In this document: piece after piece, positions 43,781 through 52,810 of the stretch
Position numbering within the stretch: position 1 is the stretch's first letter
How the letters are laid out: each line of letters begins with the position of its first letter
Source of the DNA: an uncultured Psychroserpens sp.
GTDB taxonomy: Bacteria; Bacteroidota; Bacteroidia; Flavobacteriales; Flavobacteriaceae
Length of the DNA: 64,000 bases
Assembly (NCBI RefSeq): GCF_947503375.1
Contig: NZ_CANNDQ010000002.1
Location: 186,001-250,000, forward strand
Direction of reading: 5' to 3'
Position numbers and translations under genes: made by a program
Notes under the pieces: generated by a model
Told to the model about the DNA's origin: nothing
Databases searched by the model: none
The model's input: only the letters and a program-made list of their open reading frames with translations

Positions 43781-45235
43781 TTAAAGCATAGGAGCCCAAA
43801 GCCTACTAAATGATTCTTTAAGCTTTTTAATCTTCGGTCTGTTTTTCCAGCGTTCGATATCAATAATTTCAGAACTCTCTATATCCTGAATGAATTGTGC
43901 TTTTAAGGCTTCACTTTTTTCTGAATCGTAGATCAAAGCATTAATTTCGAAATTGATATTAAAACTTCGATTATCAAAATTACAAGTACCAACAGTACAA
44001 AATTCATTATCAACTACCATCGTTTTAGCGTGGATGAATCCTTTGTGATATCGGTATACTTTAACCTCTGCTTCTAATAGAGACTCAATGAATGAGTTTG
44101 TTGCGTTTTCAGCAACCCAACTATCTGAGTCTTTTGGGATTAATAATCGAACATCGACTCCAATTTTAGATGCAATTTGCAAGGCTGTAATAATTTGCGC
44201 ATTAGGTATAAAATAAGGCGTTGTAATATAGATGTAGTTTTCGGCATTATTAATAGCTGTTAAAATTGCTTCCATAATATTAGCCCAATCGGTATCTGGC
44301 CCACTTGCTGCTATTTGTAGTGCGACATCTTTTTCACATTGAATCTTTGGGAAATAACTTTCTTTGATTTTTATTTCATCTTTAGTGACAAAATCCCAAG
44401 TGGTCAAAAAGTGAAATTGAAGTACTTTTACTGCTTCACCATAAATACGTAAATGCGTATCTCTCCAATAGGGTTTAGTCGTTTTAGAATTAATGTAGTT
44501 ATCTGATATATTAATACCTCCAATATATCCTATTTTACCATCAATGACAACTATTTTCCTATGATTACGATAGTTTGATTTACCAGTAAAACTTGAAAAA
44601 ATTACTGGCATAAATGGAAAGTGTAATACACCACTTTCATCTAATTGATGCTTCATTACCGAAGACAGATCACTACCAACATCATCATAACTTATTTTGA
44701 CTTCAACTCCAGCCTTTGCTTTGGCGCAAAGTATATCTAGCAATTCTGTCCCGATACCATCATCTTTTAAAATATAATATTCGAGATGAATATGCTGTTT
44801 GGCGTTTTGCAAATCTTCTAACAATCGATCGAACTTAACTTCACCATTGATTAGAATATCAACTTCATTGCGAATGGTCAATGGAGAACGTTCACTAGCC
44901 TTTAGTAACTTAACAAGTTTTATCTTATCATCTAATTTTTCATTAATAACCCTCAGGTCTCTACCTTCCATTTTGATGCTCTTCCCAGCCGACTGAATGA
45001 TATTTGAATTAATAATATGCTTTCTATTAAAAATTTTAGTTTTTCTATATTGTTGACCAAACAGGTAGTATATGATCAATCCAAAGAAAGGAAATAGCGC
45101 AAGAATTATAATATAGGAAACTGTTTTTGTTGGGTCTATATTTTTAAGCAATACAGTAATTATGGCTGAAACAGCCAAGATATAGTTGATTATAATTATA
45201 ATCGACCAAGCATGCTCTTTTAAAAATTCAATCAT
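43781..45235 (-). CDS. cls: Cardiolipin synthase
   Basis: The 484-residue protein has two N-terminal transmembrane helices (about 9-30 and 40-60) and two phospholipase D HKD motifs: H225-K227-D232 (HRKIVVIDGKIGYIGG) and H402-K404-D409 (HAKTMVVDNEFCTVGTCNFD). It makes cardiolipin from phosphatidylglycerol at the inner membrane. Its ATG overlaps the last base of the transglycosylase stop codon (TAATG), so the two are translationally coupled, and a hydrolase gene precedes them. Confidence 0.94.
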   Translation of the reverse strand: MIEFLKEHAWSIIIIINYILAVSAIITVLLKNIDPTKTVSYIIILALFPFFGLIIYYLFGQQYRKTKIFNRKHIINSNIIQSAGKSIKMEGRDLRVINEKLDDKIKLVKLLKASERSPLTIRNEVDILINGEVKFDRLLEDLQNAKQHIHLEYYILKDDGIGTELLDILCAKAKAGVEVKISYDDVGSDLSSVMKHQLDESGVLHFPFMPVIFSSFTGKSNYRNHRKIVVIDGKIGYIGGINISDNYINSKTTKPYWRDTHLRIYGEAVKVLQFHFLTTWDFVTKDEIKIKESYFPKIQCEKDVALQIAASGPDTDWANIMEAILTAINNAENYIYITTPYFIPNAQIITALQIASKIGVDVRLLIPKDSDSWVAENATNSFIESLLEAEVKVYRYHKGFIHAKTMVVDNEFCTVGTCNFDNRSFNINFEINALIYDSEKSEALKAQFIQDIESSEIIDIERWKNRPKIKKLKESFSRLWAPML

Positions 45236-46170
45236 TAAGGTTTAACTGAATAGTATCCTTCCTTAGGTATTTCTATATAATACTTTTTATTAGAAGAATT
45301 ATTGAGTTTCCCTTCTCGTAACCAAGGGTTATGCAATTTTAAAATCTTATAGTTGATCCCAAATCTCTTTGCAAATTGAGAAAAATCGGTTACAATGGTA
45401 TCTACTTCTACTTTGTAAGTAGGGACCGTTTTATATAGATCTTCTTTTTTAAAATTGAATCCATACTGCTTTGGATGATTTAATATCTCTTTCAGCGCTA
45501 TAATTCTAAACAAATATCTACCCGTTTCCTCTCCTAGTAACAAATCGTAATAATCACTAACACCTTGTTCTTCTAAACGTCTTGAAACACCTGCATTACC
45601 TGCATTATATGCTGCTGCCGCTAAAGTCCATGAGCCTAACTTTTGCTTAGCTTTTAATAAATATTTACATGCTACTTCTGTTGCCATTTCAAGATGATAG
45701 CGTTCATCTACATTACTATTTATTTCTAATCCGTTTTCCCTTCCAGTTGTCTTCATTATTTGCCATACACCTCTTGCTCCTGCAGGAGATACTGCATTTG
45801 TAAGACCACTTTCAATTACAGCCAAATATTTAAAATCATCTGGAACGTTATTTTTTTTGAGTATTGGCTCTATGATAGGGAAGTATTTTTCTGCTCGTTT
45901 AAACATTAGCAACCCATTTGATTGCCAATACGTGTTTACTAATAGCTCTCTATCCATTCGCTCTAAGATATCTGGATTTTCAAGAGGCACTGGTTCACCG
46001 GCAAAATCTAACGCTTTTGGAACAGATAATGCATACACATTATAATCATTAACAAGCTTAGGTTCATTTTCAATATTTTGATCTGAAGGTCCTTTTTGAA
46101 CTGCGAAGATGAATAATCCTGATATTGATATTAGACCAATTGCTGCTAGTATATTTTTAATTGTCTTCAT
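45235..46170 (-). CDS. Membrane-bound lytic transglycosylase (MltD-like)
   Basis: The likely start is the ATG at 46170 (311 residues, MKTIKNILAAIGLISISGLF, a signal or anchor); a further in-frame ATG 17 codons upstream gives no sensible signal. The SLT goose-lysozyme-like domain (about 90-215) has the catalytic glutamate in YLAVIESGLTNAVSPAGARG, then WQIMKTTG and LAAAAYNAGNAGV. The C-terminal part ends with a LysM-like segment (DFSQFAKRFGINYKILKLHN). It cleaves peptidoglycan to give anhydromuropeptides. It overlaps cls by one base and follows the hydrolase gene by 40 bases. Confidence 0.9.
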   Translation of the reverse strand: MKTIKNILAAIGLISISGLFIFAVQKGPSDQNIENEPKLVNDYNVYALSVPKALDFAGEPVPLENPDILERMDRELLVNTYWQSNGLLMFKRAEKYFPIIEPILKKNNVPDDFKYLAVIESGLTNAVSPAGARGVWQIMKTTGRENGLEINSNVDERYHLEMATEVACKYLLKAKQKLGSWTLAAAAYNAGNAGVSRRLEEQGVSDYYDLLLGEETGRYLFRIIALKEILNHPKQYGFNFKKEDLYKTVPTYKVEVDTIVTDFSQFAKRFGINYKILKLHNPWLREGKLNNSSNKKYYIEIPKEGYYSVKP

Positions 46171-46210
46171 TTTTTCTTTTTTATAAATGTATAAAATTAA
46201 ATAGTGGCTT

Positions 46211-46879
46211 TCAAGATTCATCTAGTATTAGTTTTGGTAAATTTTCGTTAAACCACTTATATTTATTTATAACCATAATATGTGTTCCACCTTTAACAAC
46301 GATACAATCTCCTTGACATGAATGCGGAAATATAGCATCTTTATCACCATGAATGTAAACTGCTTTAGGATTTGGTTGTTCTTGATCCCATTCAATCACG
46401 TTCTCAATTGCCCAATCTAAATAGCGTTTATCACTAACTGATAAATACTTTTTATAAAGTTCAACACGTTTTGTAACAGTCTCTCCAAAAGCATATTTTG
46501 CTAAAAAATCAATACTACCAACAAGCTGAGTAGGTAATAATTTATAAGCTTTTGTAAACTTCATAATACGCATACGCTTAGGTAACTCGTGTTTTGATTT
46601 TACACTTGAAACAACAAATAACTTTCTCAGATGCATATGCTTACTCATTTCTTGAACAAGAATACCACCAAAAGACACTCCTAATAACACTACATTTTCG
46701 TGCTTAATATTAGCAATCATTCGTTTAGCATAAGAGGCTAATGATTCTTTTTTATTAGGAATCATCCACTCGAGCCAATGTATTTCGAATTGCGCTTTAG
46801 GCAATTGAATATGCTCAAAGATTGTTGGGTTAGCTGCCATTCCAGGCATGAGATATACATGTATCATATTTTGGCTCAT
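46211..46879 (-). CDS. Alpha/beta hydrolase
   Basis: The 222-residue protein has the nucleophile elbow G-V-S-F-G-G, then ILVQEM, with serine flanked by glycines, an N-terminal strand (HVYLMPGMAANPTIFEHIQL), and later VYIHGDKDAIFPH and GGTHIMV, which supply the acid and the histidine of the triad. The substrate is unknown. It is short for the fold and has a reduced cap. It is first in an apparent operon with the transglycosylase and cls. Confidence 0.85.
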   Translation of the reverse strand: MSQNMIHVYLMPGMAANPTIFEHIQLPKAQFEIHWLEWMIPNKKESLASYAKRMIANIKHENVVLLGVSFGGILVQEMSKHMHLRKLFVVSSVKSKHELPKRMRIMKFTKAYKLLPTQLVGSIDFLAKYAFGETVTKRVELYKKYLSVSDKRYLDWAIENVIEWDQEQPNPKAVYIHGDKDAIFPHSCQGDCIVVKGGTHIMVINKYKWFNENLPKLILDES

Positions 46880-46997
46880 AACTATTTAAAAATCAGTTAT
46901 TTTTAATTTTTATGATATTTTTTGTAAATTTGTAATGCAAAACTATATAAATCTATAGTTTCTACCCTACCAACCATTGAATTAAATACAAATTACT

Positions 46998-47294
46998 ATG
47001 ATTGATGCAGCAGAACTGACTGACAATGACTTTTTACGTCAATTTGAACTTAAGGTTGACGACGAACTTGCCAAAATTGAATATGCACTTCAAGACAGGA
47101 AAATTTTCTTGACCAAGCTAATTATTCCAGATACTATCAAATCTGAAGACTTTGAAGAAGAGTTTTTAACTCTTGTGTTTGAGAACATAGCTGAACGAAA
47201 TATTAGTGTTGTGCCAACGAGTCCAGAAATTGCAAAATTTATAAGACGACATAGAAAATATAAAAAGATGTTACCTGTAGGAATTAGAATATAA
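46998..47294 (+). CDS. GNAT-like (YidJ/NATD1-type) small acetyltransferase domain protein
   Basis: The 98-residue protein has the short GNAT layout without a long N-terminus: FELKVDDELAKIEYALQDRK and IFLTKLIIP, then a helix (EEEFLTLVFENIAERNIS) and a closing VVPTSPEIAKFIRRHRKYKK. The closing segment resembles the V-P-x-C-P-x-x-x-x-Y-I-x-x-H pattern of the small GNAT-like family. No glycine-rich acetyl-CoA loop is evident, so activity is uncertain. It is transcribed alone, with a TAAATTTG box (46925-46932) upstream and a terminator downstream. Confidence 0.72.
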   Translation: MIDAAELTDNDFLRQFELKVDDELAKIEYALQDRKIFLTKLIIPDTIKSEDFEEEFLTLVFENIAERNISVVPTSPEIAKFIRRHRKYKKMLPVGIRI

Positions 47295-47312
47295 TCAGTT
47301 CATATAGACACA

Positions 47313-47347
47313 TAAAAAAACCGAAGTAAATACTTCGGTTTTTTTTT
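47313..47347. terminator. Bidirectional terminator between the GNAT-like gene and mtaB
   Basis: AAAAAACCGAAGTA pairs with TACTTCGGTTTTTT; long A and T runs flank the stem. It lies 19 bases after the plus-strand gene and 100 bases beyond the mtaB stop codon. Confidence 0.85.
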
Positions 47348-47446
47348 GAATAGTCTTCTTTTTATTGTCTTGTTGCGCCAACATTACACATTGCATTATT
47401 ATCTGTTGGGTTATTGAATATATAAGAAATATACTACACAAATGAA

Positions 47447-48772
47447 TTATAAAACTTTTTCCTTAACAAACTCAAATCTCACTAATCCGTCTTCATCAAT
47501 CTTAGTCAATTCTACTTCATGAAGCGTATTAATTAACTCTGGATTCCAAGGTGCTTTTACTTTTATGTAATTCTCCGTAAAACCATGAATATAACCTTCT
47601 TTATTTTCTCCCTCAAATAAAACAGTTCTATTAGTTCCTAATTGGCTTTCATAAAATGCTCTACGTTTTTTTACAGATAAACCTCGTAACATTTTACTGC
47701 GTTTAGCACGAACTTTTTTTGGAACTACTCCTTCTAGAGAAGCTGCAACTGTATTGTCTCTTTCAGAGTATGTGAACACATGTAGGTATGAAATGTCTAA
47801 TGAATTTAAAAAATTGTAAGTCTGCAAAAACAATTCATCAGTCTCTCCAGGAAAACCTACAATTACGTCTACACCAATACATGCATGAGGCATAACCGCC
47901 CTTATTTTTGAAACTCGATCTATATAGAGTTCTTTCATGTAACGACGACGCATCAGCTTTAAGATTGTATTACTTCCGCTCTGTAAAGGAATATGAAAAT
48001 GAGGAACAAATGAATTACTTTTTGCTACAAATTCTATCGTTTCATTTTTAAGTAGGTTAGGTTCAATTGATGAAATACGTAAACGCTTAATGCCTTCTAC
48101 TTTATCTAAGGCTTCTACTAATTCATAAAAGGTGTGCTCGTGTTTTTTATTACCAAACTCGCCCTTTCCGTAGTCACCTATATTAACTCCAGTCAATACA
48201 ATTTCTTTAATATTTTTTGCAGAAATCTCTTTTGCATTTTGCAAAACGTTTTCTAGAGTATCACTTCTTGAAATACCTCTTGCTAATGGAATCGTGCAAT
48301 AGGTACATTTATAATCACAACCATCTTGTACTTTTAAAAAGGCGCGAGTACGATCGCCAAAAGAATAGCTACCAACATAGAAATCTGCATCTTTAATCTC
48401 ACAGCTATGCACTTCTCCCATATCATTCTTAGTCAAATCATTGAGGTAGCTTGTAATGTTAAATTTCTCGGTAGCGCCTAACACTAAATCAACACCTTCA
48501 ACATCTGCTAATTTCTGCGGTTTTAATTGTGCATAGCATCCTACAGCCGTAATAAAAGCTTCGGGATTGACCTTTTGTGCTTGCTTTACAATAGATTTAA
48601 ATCGTTTATCTGCATTTTCAGTAACTGAGCAGGTGTTAATAACATAGATATCTGCTTTTTGCTTGAAATCTACACGATCAAAACCTTCATCAGTAAAGCT
48701 TCTAGCTATAGTAGAAGTCTCTGAAAAATTCAGCTTACAACCTAATGTGTAAAATGCGACTTTTTTATTCAT
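47447..48772 (-). CDS. mtaB: tRNA t6A37 methylthiotransferase MtaB
   Basis: The 441-residue radical SAM enzyme has the methylthiotransferase cysteines in FYTLGCKLNFSE, NTCSVTENADK and AVGCYAQLKP. The radical SAM cluster motif CxxxCxxC is in DGCDYKCTYCTIPLARG, and the C-terminal TRAM domain starts near ESQLGTNRTVLFEGENKEGY. The N-terminal GCKLN and CSVTENAD pattern is that of MtaB rather than MiaB. It converts t6A to ms2t6A at position 37 of certain tRNAs. It is divergent from the peptide-binding lipoprotein gene. Confidence 0.95.
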   Translation of the reverse strand: MNKKVAFYTLGCKLNFSETSTIARSFTDEGFDRVDFKQKADIYVINTCSVTENADKRFKSIVKQAQKVNPEAFITAVGCYAQLKPQKLADVEGVDLVLGATEKFNITSYLNDLTKNDMGEVHSCEIKDADFYVGSYSFGDRTRAFLKVQDGCDYKCTYCTIPLARGISRSDTLENVLQNAKEISAKNIKEIVLTGVNIGDYGKGEFGNKKHEHTFYELVEALDKVEGIKRLRISSIEPNLLKNETIEFVAKSNSFVPHFHIPLQSGSNTILKLMRRRYMKELYIDRVSKIRAVMPHACIGVDVIVGFPGETDELFLQTYNFLNSLDISYLHVFTYSERDNTVAASLEGVVPKKVRAKRSKMLRGLSVKKRRAFYESQLGTNRTVLFEGENKEGYIHGFTENYIKVKAPWNPELINTLHEVELTKIDEDGLVRFEFVKEKVL

Positions 48773-48853
48773 ATCTGGATTAGTATTTCCATTAGCACAG
48801 AAATCTATTTATATTTACTCGTTTTCTATAAATAGTGGGCAAATTTACAACTA

Positions 48854-50497
48854 ATGAGCAAAATGCTAAAACGCACATCCTATAATTATTCATTTTTTCA
48901 TCTAATTTCTAGTGTTTTAACACTTTCTATACTCCTATCATGTAGTAACAATGCCGACACTATAAAAGAACATTTGGTTTTTCGATATAATGAACATAAA
49001 AATATTGGTTCTTTAGATCCAGCATTTGCTAAAGACAATGCAGACATTTGGGCTGTTAATCAGCTGTTCAATGGTCTTGTGCAAATGGATGAAAATCTTA
49101 ATGTACAACCATGTATTGCCAAACAGTGGAATATTTCTGACGATGCACTAACCTATTCATTTACATTAAGAAATGATGTCAAATTCCATAAACATAGATT
49201 GTTTGGTAGTGATTCAACCCGAACTGTAAAAGCTAGCGACTTTGAATATAGTTTCAATCGCTTATTAGATAAAAAACTAGCCTCGCCAGGTAGTTGGACG
49301 CTAAGTAAAGTAGACACTTTCAAGTCTATAAACGACACCTTATTTCAAATACAACTCAAACAACCTTTTCCAGCGTTTCTAGGCTTACTTACAATGAAGT
49401 ACTGTTCTGTGGTACCAAAAGAAATTGTTGAACATTACACTAATGATTTTCGTTCGCATCCTATTGGAACTGGCCCTTTCAAATTTAAGCGCTGGGAAGA
49501 AAACTTGAAGCTGGTTTTCAGGAAAAACACTATGTATTTTGAAAAAGATACAGATGGAAGACCTTTGCCTTATTTAGAAGCAGTTGCTATTACATTCTTA
49601 CCAGATAAGCAGAGCGAATTTTTACAGTTTGCACAAGGCAATATAGACTTTGTTTCTGGTTTAGACGCATCTTATAAAGATGAAGTTTTAACTGCAAGTG
49701 GTAGTCTAAGAGCATCTTATACATCTAGCGTGAATATGATTCGCGGACCGTACCTTAATACTGAATATCTTGCGTTCTTTATGGAATCAGATATTCCAGA
49801 AATACAATCTCAATTATTGCGACAAGCTATTAATTCTGGGTTTGATAAGCAAAAAATGATGACCTATTTACGAAATGGTATTGGCATTCCTGCTCATGGT
49901 GGTTTTATACCAAAAGGGCTTCCTGGTCATGATAATAGTATTGGTTACACATACCAACCCGAAAGAGCACAAGAATTGATAGAGCTATTTAAAGCTGAAA
50001 CAGGAATATCTAAGCCAGAAATTACTATTACTACTACTAGTAATTATTTGAGTTTCTGCGAATACATACAACGTGAGCTTCAAAAGATTGACATCACTGT
50101 TAATGTTGATGTCATTCCAGCTGCCACTCTAAAAGATGCAAAAGCAAACGGCAAGCTAGATTTGTTTAGAGCAAGTTGGGTCGCTGATTATCCTGATGCT
50201 GAAAACTATTTGTCACTTTATTCTAGTGAAAATTTTGCGCCTAACGGTCCGAATTATACACATTTTAAAGACGCTCAATTTGATACTTGGTATAAAGAAG
50301 CGTTTTCTATCACTGATTCGAAACAGCGCGAATTATTATACACAAAAATGGATAGTCTGATCATGGCTAAAACACCAGTAGTACCATTGTTTTATGATGA
50401 AGTGGTAAGATTCACTAGAAAAGAAGTTTTCGGACTTGGTATTAACCCAATAAATTTATTAGTTCTAAAGCGTGTTAAAAAAATAAAAAAACAGTAA
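48854..50497 (+). CDS. Peptide ABC transporter substrate-binding lipoprotein (DppA/OppA-like)
   Basis: The 547-residue protein has a lipoprotein signal (about 1-31; the cysteine is in ILLSCSNN) and the SBP family 5 pattern: a start region YNEHKNIGSLDPAFAKDNAD and FNGLVQMDENLNVQPCIAKQ, then W and SHPIGTGPFKFKRWEENLKL, and SWVADYPDAENYLSLY near the C-terminus. It should capture oligopeptides at the inner membrane. No permease or ATPase genes are next to it, so it is an orphan binding protein here. The gene ends 4 bases from the convergent GlmU-like gene, without a visible terminator. Confidence 0.9.
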   Translation: MSKMLKRTSYNYSFFHLISSVLTLSILLSCSNNADTIKEHLVFRYNEHKNIGSLDPAFAKDNADIWAVNQLFNGLVQMDENLNVQPCIAKQWNISDDALTYSFTLRNDVKFHKHRLFGSDSTRTVKASDFEYSFNRLLDKKLASPGSWTLSKVDTFKSINDTLFQIQLKQPFPAFLGLLTMKYCSVVPKEIVEHYTNDFRSHPIGTGPFKFKRWEENLKLVFRKNTMYFEKDTDGRPLPYLEAVAITFLPDKQSEFLQFAQGNIDFVSGLDASYKDEVLTASGSLRASYTSSVNMIRGPYLNTEYLAFFMESDIPEIQSQLLRQAINSGFDKQKMMTYLRNGIGIPAHGGFIPKGLPGHDNSIGYTYQPERAQELIELFKAETGISKPEITITTTSNYLSFCEYIQRELQKIDITVNVDVIPAATLKDAKANGKLDLFRASWVADYPDAENYLSLYSSENFAPNGPNYTHFKDAQFDTWYKEAFSITDSKQRELLYTKMDSLIMAKTPVVPLFYDEVVRFTRKEVFGLGINPINLLVLKRVKKIKKQ

Positions 50498-50501
50498 TTA
50501 T

Positions 50502-51683
50502 CTATTCATCTTTCTTGCGCCATTGCTTAGTAACTTCAAAAACATGTTCTAGAATTGCCTTATCAACATCTGTAAGTTCAACTGCTCTTCGTTTCATAAC
50601 CACTGTTGCCACTTCAAACGCCTTTTTAGTCAAGTAAGTTGTAAATCCTGAATGTCCTCCCCAAGAAAAGCTTGGCACAAAATTTCTAGGAAACCCACTT
50701 CCAAAAATATTTGCACTAACACCAACTACAGTACCTGTATTAAACATTGTGTTTATACCACATTTACTATGATCACCCATCATTAAACCACAGAACTGTA
50801 ATCCAGTTTTAGCAAAGCCCTGCGTATTATAATTCCACAATCGTACTTCAGCATAATTGTTCTTTAAATTAGAGTTATTTGTATCAGCGCCAAGGTTACA
50901 CCATTCTCCTAAAACAGAATTCCCTAAAAAACCATCATGGCCTTTATTTGAATATCCGAAAAGTACAGCGTTATTTACCTCACCTCCTACTTTACTATGA
51001 GGCCCAATAGTTGTTGGTCCATATATTTTTGCTCCTAATTTTACAGTAGCATGATCACAAAGTGCAAAAGGACCTCTTATAATACTACCTTCCATAACTT
51101 CAGCTCCTTTACCTATATATATTGGGCCTGTACTTGCATTTAATGTTGCAAATTCAAGTTTAGCACCTTCTTCAATAAATATATTCTGTGAGTTTAAACA
51201 GTTATTTGATGCTGGTATTGGTTGCGACTTACGATGTTGAGTAAGCAATTCATAATCATCTTTAATAGCGTCTCCATTTTTTGAAAAAATATCCCACGCA
51301 TGTTCTATTTTTAGAATTACCTCATGGTATTCAATAGCCTCATATGTACTAAAGTCTACTTCTTCCTGAGATTCCTTTGAAAAAAAAGCAATGACATCCT
51401 CCTCTTTAAAAATGGCTTGATTTTCTCCAAGGTTTTTAATCATAGCAACTAATTCTTTATTAGGCAAGTATGATGCATTGATCATCACATTAACATCCAT
51501 CTCTACCATTGGATATTTTTCAGAAAGATAGTCTTCAGTTAATGTAGTTGTTGTAAAACCTAAATGAGATTCCCATTTTTCTCTAATAGTTAGAATACCA
51601 ACTCTGATATCTGCTACAGGTCGTGTGAATGTAAATGGTAACAAATTATTTCGTGAAGGGCCATCAAATAGAATATAATTCAT
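50502..51683 (-). CDS. GlmU-family sugar nucleotidyltransferase-like protein
   Basis: From the ATG at 51683 the protein has 393 residues (MNYILFDGPSRNNLLPFTFT, then RPVADIRVG); an upstream in-frame ATG at 51698 would add five. The N-terminal part is a nucleotidyltransferase-like fold. The C-terminal part (about 165-340) is a left-handed beta helix with hexapeptide repeats (IYIGKGAEVMEGSIIRGPFA and GPTTIGPHSKVGGEVNNAVL). Members occur throughout Bacteroidota, annotated as GlmU family, and differ from true GlmU in the N-terminus. The sugar is unknown. Confidence 0.88.
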   Translation of the reverse strand: MNYILFDGPSRNNLLPFTFTRPVADIRVGILTIREKWESHLGFTTTTLTEDYLSEKYPMVEMDVNVMINASYLPNKELVAMIKNLGENQAIFKEEDVIAFFSKESQEEVDFSTYEAIEYHEVILKIEHAWDIFSKNGDAIKDDYELLTQHRKSQPIPASNNCLNSQNIFIEEGAKLEFATLNASTGPIYIGKGAEVMEGSIIRGPFALCDHATVKLGAKIYGPTTIGPHSKVGGEVNNAVLFGYSNKGHDGFLGNSVLGEWCNLGADTNNSNLKNNYAEVRLWNYNTQGFAKTGLQFCGLMMGDHSKCGINTMFNTGTVVGVSANIFGSGFPRNFVPSFSWGGHSGFTTYLTKKAFEVATVVMKRRAVELTDVDKAILEHVFEVTKQWRKKDE

Positions 51684-51775
51684 AACTAGTGTAGACAAAA
51701 GAAGTAAAAATCAAAAATACTTTTTGAAAATAACTTCAAAATTAATTATTCCAAATGTAATGCAATTGTAGATAA

Positions 51776-51808
51776 CAAAAAAGCCCTCAAGAAAATCTTG
51801 AAGGCTTA
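51776..51808 (-). terminator. Rho-independent terminator of rpmE2
   Basis: On the minus strand AAGCCTTCAAGATTTTCTTG forms the start of a stem (AGCCTTCAAGA / TCTTGAGGGCT) followed by six Ts; it is 20 bases beyond the rpmE2 stop codon. Confidence 0.8.
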
Positions 51809-51828
51809 AGTATGATGTATGGCTGAGC

Positions 51829-52080
51829 TTATTTTTTAAACTTAGCGTATTTGTTCTTGAACTTATCAATACGACCAGCAGTATCTACTAATTTAGATTT
51901 ACCAGTATAGTATGGATGAGATGTTCTTGAAATTTCTAATTTAACTACTGGATATTCAACACCATCAACCTCAATAGTTTCATTTGTCTCTGCAGTTGAC
52001 TTTGTTAAAAACACGTCGTCATTAGACATATCTTTAAATGCTACAAGTCTATAATTTTCTGGATGTATTCCTTTTTTCAT
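51829..52080 (-). CDS. rpmE2: 50S ribosomal protein L31, type B
   Basis: With the ATG at 52080 the protein has 83 residues and begins MKKGIHPENYRLVAFKDMSN; an in-frame ATG 23 codons upstream is at the promoter and is rejected. The type B form is shown by the absence of the zinc-binding cysteines and by the length; the family part SRTSHPYYTGKSKLVDTAGR, IDKFKNKY is present. L31 joins the two subunits at a bridge. It has its own promoter and terminator. Confidence 0.96.
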   Translation of the reverse strand: MKKGIHPENYRLVAFKDMSNDDVFLTKSTAETNETIEVDGVEYPVVKLEISRTSHPYYTGKSKLVDTAGRIDKFKNKYAKFKK

Positions 52081-52119
52081 CTCGTTATTCGATTTAGTCG
52101 CTTTACATTTTTCGAGGTG

Positions 52120-52149
52120 CAAATTTAAGTATTTTTTGTAAATTACCAA
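52120..52149 (-). promoter_or_regulatory. Bacteroidota-type promoter of rpmE2
   Basis: On the minus strand TTG (52149-52147), 19 bases and TAAATTTG (52127-52120) followed by CACC give a -33/-7 promoter, 39 bases before the ATG. Confidence 0.72.
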
Positions 52150-52242
52150 TAAATTATTTTATTTTTTATTACTAAAATCAATTTGTAACAATTTCTGTCA
52201 TTGAGACACTAACCTCTTGTATAACAAGAAATCAACTAAATT

Positions 52243-52767
52243 ATGGAAAACGAAAAACCAAAAATCAAGCCTATAGCCTATAATTACGGTGCTTACCTTG
52301 GCGTTTTAACAGCTGCTGGATTAATTATACAATATGTAGCTGGATTAGAACGAAACTGGGTAGTAAGTGTTATTAGTATTATCCTAACCATCATTATTTA
52401 TTACTATGGTATAAAAACATACAAACAACAAAACACAAATTACCTTTCAATAAAAGAGGCGATTAAAGTTGGGTTAGCAATAGCAGTTATTGGAGGTCTT
52501 ATTGGTGCTGTGTATACCTACATACATTATTCATATATACAGCCTGAATTTATTGAAGCTATTAGAGAGCAAGCTTACTCAGATATGACCTCTCAAAATC
52601 CGAATATGACCGAAGAACAACTTGCTACAGGTGAAAAAATGATGAATATATTCACATCGTCGTTTTTCATGGCTACCATGACACTTATCTTTTCATTATT
52701 CTTTGGTTTAATCATCTCGCTAATTACTGGAGCTATTATGAAAAAAGATGACCCAAGTTTAGCTTAA
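52243..52767 (+). CDS. DUF4199 membrane protein
   Basis: The 174-residue protein has four predicted transmembrane helices (about 15-31, 36-55, 72-94 and 143-168) and the DUF4199 layout: NYGAYLGVLTAAGLIIQYV near the start, YYYGIKTYKQQNTNYLSIKE and AIKVGLAIAVIGGLIGAVYT. The role is unknown. In this phylum it is nearly always directly upstream of a family 2 glycosyltransferase gene, as here (43-base gap), so a common pathway is likely. Confidence 0.88.
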   Translation: MENEKPKIKPIAYNYGAYLGVLTAAGLIIQYVAGLERNWVVSVISIILTIIIYYYGIKTYKQQNTNYLSIKEAIKVGLAIAVIGGLIGAVYTYIHYSYIQPEFIEAIREQAYSDMTSQNPNMTEEQLATGEKMMNIFTSSFFMATMTLIFSLFFGLIISLITGAIMKKDDPSLA

Positions 52768-52810
52768 ATAATTTCAGTATTTTTGAACATTAAATATTGA
52801 AACACAATAC

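Noticed and set aside
50498..50501. Missing terminator between convergent genes
   Set aside because: The genes are 4 bases apart and no hairpin is visible; overlapping transcripts are likely, but this is common and not a feature in itself.
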